DNA of 7,918 bases from assembly GCA_003542295.1 (NCBI GenBank), contig DPKX01000148.1, forward strand, positions 1-7,918, read 5' to 3'. Within the stretch, counting starts at the first letter, position 1. Each line of letters opens with the position of its first letter. The DNA comes from Candidatus Atribacter hydrocarboniphilus (lineage in GTDB: Bacteria > Atribacterota > Atribacteria > Atribacterales > Atribacteraceae). Position numbers and translations under genes: made by a program. Shown here one piece after another: positions 7,316-7,918 of the stretch. The notes under the pieces were generated by a model. It saw only the letters and a program-made list of their open reading frames with translations. It was not told the origin of the DNA and made no database searches.

Positions 7316-7345
7316 ATAATTAAAAGGAGATTTTCTTATTATCAA
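7316..7345 (-). promoter_or_regulatory. Weak candidate promoter in the rpmA-obg gap
   Basis: The 108-bp gap between rpmA and obg contains TTGATA (7340-7345, five of six bases of the -35 consensus). An 18-base spacer leads to AATTAT (7316-7321, four of six of the -10). It could give obg-proBA an extra start of transcription beyond run-through from rplU-rpmA. AT-rich spacers produce such matches by chance, and no terminator is visible after rpmA. Confidence 0.22.
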
Positions 7346-7360
7346 ATCCATTGATGCCAA

Positions 7361-7630
7361 TTATGAATCCCGAGAAGGCATCTCAGGGAGAATCGAGACA
7401 TATTTCCTTCCGGCTTTCTCTTGATAAACAACATATCCAGCTTGAAGAGCAAAAAGGGTGTAATCCTTAGCGGTCCCTACATTTATTCCTGGTTTGATCT
7501 TGGTTCCTCGCTGTCGAATAAGAATATTGCCAGCCAAAACATACTGACCACTAAATTTTTTTACACCAAGCCTTTGAGCGTTACTATCGCGTCCATTTTT
7601 CCCGCTTCCGCCTGCTTTTTTATGTGCCAT
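7361..7630 (-). CDS. rpmA: 50S ribosomal protein L27
   Basis: L27 sits at the peptidyl-transferase centre of the 50S subunit, where its flexible N-terminus reaches the P-site tRNA. The 89-residue protein shows [20 protein letters not shown] (1-20), LGVKKFSGQ (21-29), the family signature [15 protein letters not shown] (34-48) and [11 protein letters not shown] (52-62). The ATG at 7630 has AGGAGG (7642-7647) eleven bases upstream, in the 23-bp gap after rplU. The mature N-terminus is encoded directly: there is no 9-12 residue leader of the kind cut by the Prp protease in Bacillota, and no prp (ysxB) gene lies between rplU and rpmA. The C-terminus is a little extended and polar (PEMPSRDS). Confidence 0.98.
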   Translation of the reverse strand: MAHKKAGGSGKNGRDSNAQRLGVKKFSGQYVLAGNILIRQRGTKIKPGINVGTAKDYTLFALQAGYVVYQEKAGRKYVSILPEMPSRDS

Positions 7631-7653
7631 GGTTATTAAAGCCTCCTCAAGGG

Positions 7654-7918
7654 TTAGGATTCAATTGATTGAATTTTTATTAAAGTCATTGGTTGACGAT
7701 GACCAGTTAAGCGTCGGTATTTCACCTTCGGTTTATATTTAAAAACCACAACTTTTTTGGATTTCCCATTTCTTAATACCATGCCTTTAACTTTGGCACC
7801 CTCCACATAGGGGCGACCGACAACAACTTGGTCTTGATTACGAATCAATAAAACTCGTTCAAAAACCACTTCATCTTTTAAATTTCCTTGATAACTATCC
7901 AGTTGAATGACCGAACCT
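7654..7918 (-). CDS. rplU: 50S ribosomal protein L21, 5' end outside the window
   Basis: L21 is a 50S protein that binds 23S rRNA near L20. The frame is open to the right edge. Reading in from there gives [16 protein letters not shown], followed by [27 protein letters not shown], then [20 protein letters not shown] and a short tail ending IKIQSIES. About 87 residues are visible. L21 is usually about 103, so some 15 N-terminal residues with the start codon are missing. The GTG at 7869 falls inside the conserved domain and is not the true start. The KYKxKxxYRRxxGHRQ block is the family signature. The stop lies 23 bp before rpmA, and the two are expected to be one transcript whose promoter lies outside the window. 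Confidence 0.97.
   Translation of the reverse strand, partial: GSVIQLDSYQGNLKDEVVFERVLLIRNQDQVVVGRPYVEGAKVKGMVLRNGKSKKVVVFKYKPKVKYRRLTGHRQPMTLIKIQSIES

Noticed and set aside
7659..7679. Hairpin ATTCAA/TTGAAT followed by T-rich sequence on the plus strand
   Set aside because: It lies inside the last codons of rplU, is purely AT-rich apart from two pairs, and points against the direction of all genes.

Overview
This window is a compact block of bacterial housekeeping genes, all read from the minus strand. In the direction of transcription, from the right edge to the left, the order is: rplU (L21, start beyond the right edge), rpmA (L27), obg, proB, proA, nadD, yqeK, a LytR-CpsA-Psr (LCP) gene, rsfS, a 195-bp gap, and metK (end beyond the left edge). 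I see no mobile element, CRISPR array, tRNA, rRNA or phage gene, and nothing that amounts to a new defence or metabolic system.

The DNA is AT-rich. The order obg - proBA - nadD - yqeK - LCP - rsfS resembles that of many Bacillota (Clostridia-like genomes). However, L27 starts directly with MAHKK, without the cleavable N-terminal extension usual in Bacillota, and the Prp protease gene that usually lies between rplU and rpmA is absent. That combination points to a Bacillota-related or deep-branching lineage (for example Atribacterota-like or Synergistota-like) rather than a typical Bacillus or Clostridium. This assignment is an inference and would need a tree.

Right part (7253-7918): two 50S proteins followed by a 108-bp spacer. 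Middle (3564-7252): the ribosome-assembly GTPase Obg, then ProB and ProA, the first two enzymes of proline synthesis, with an 8-nt proB/proA overlap. Left-middle (1094-3505): NadD (NAD synthesis), YqeK (HD-family Ap4A hydrolase), an LCP cell-envelope ligase and RsfS (ribosome silencing). These are tightly packed: nadD/yqeK, yqeK/LCP and LCP/rsfS all overlap. Left end (1-898): metK behind its own leader with a strong Shine-Dalgarno (SD).

The cluster joins ribosome parts and ribosome control (L21, L27, Obg, RsfS) with nucleotide and amino-acid metabolism and one envelope enzyme. Translational coupling through overlaps looks like the main local control. The points most worth a second look are small: a 7-codon ORF that touches both the obg stop and the proB start, the TTG start of obg, the metK leader, and a few departures from family motifs.
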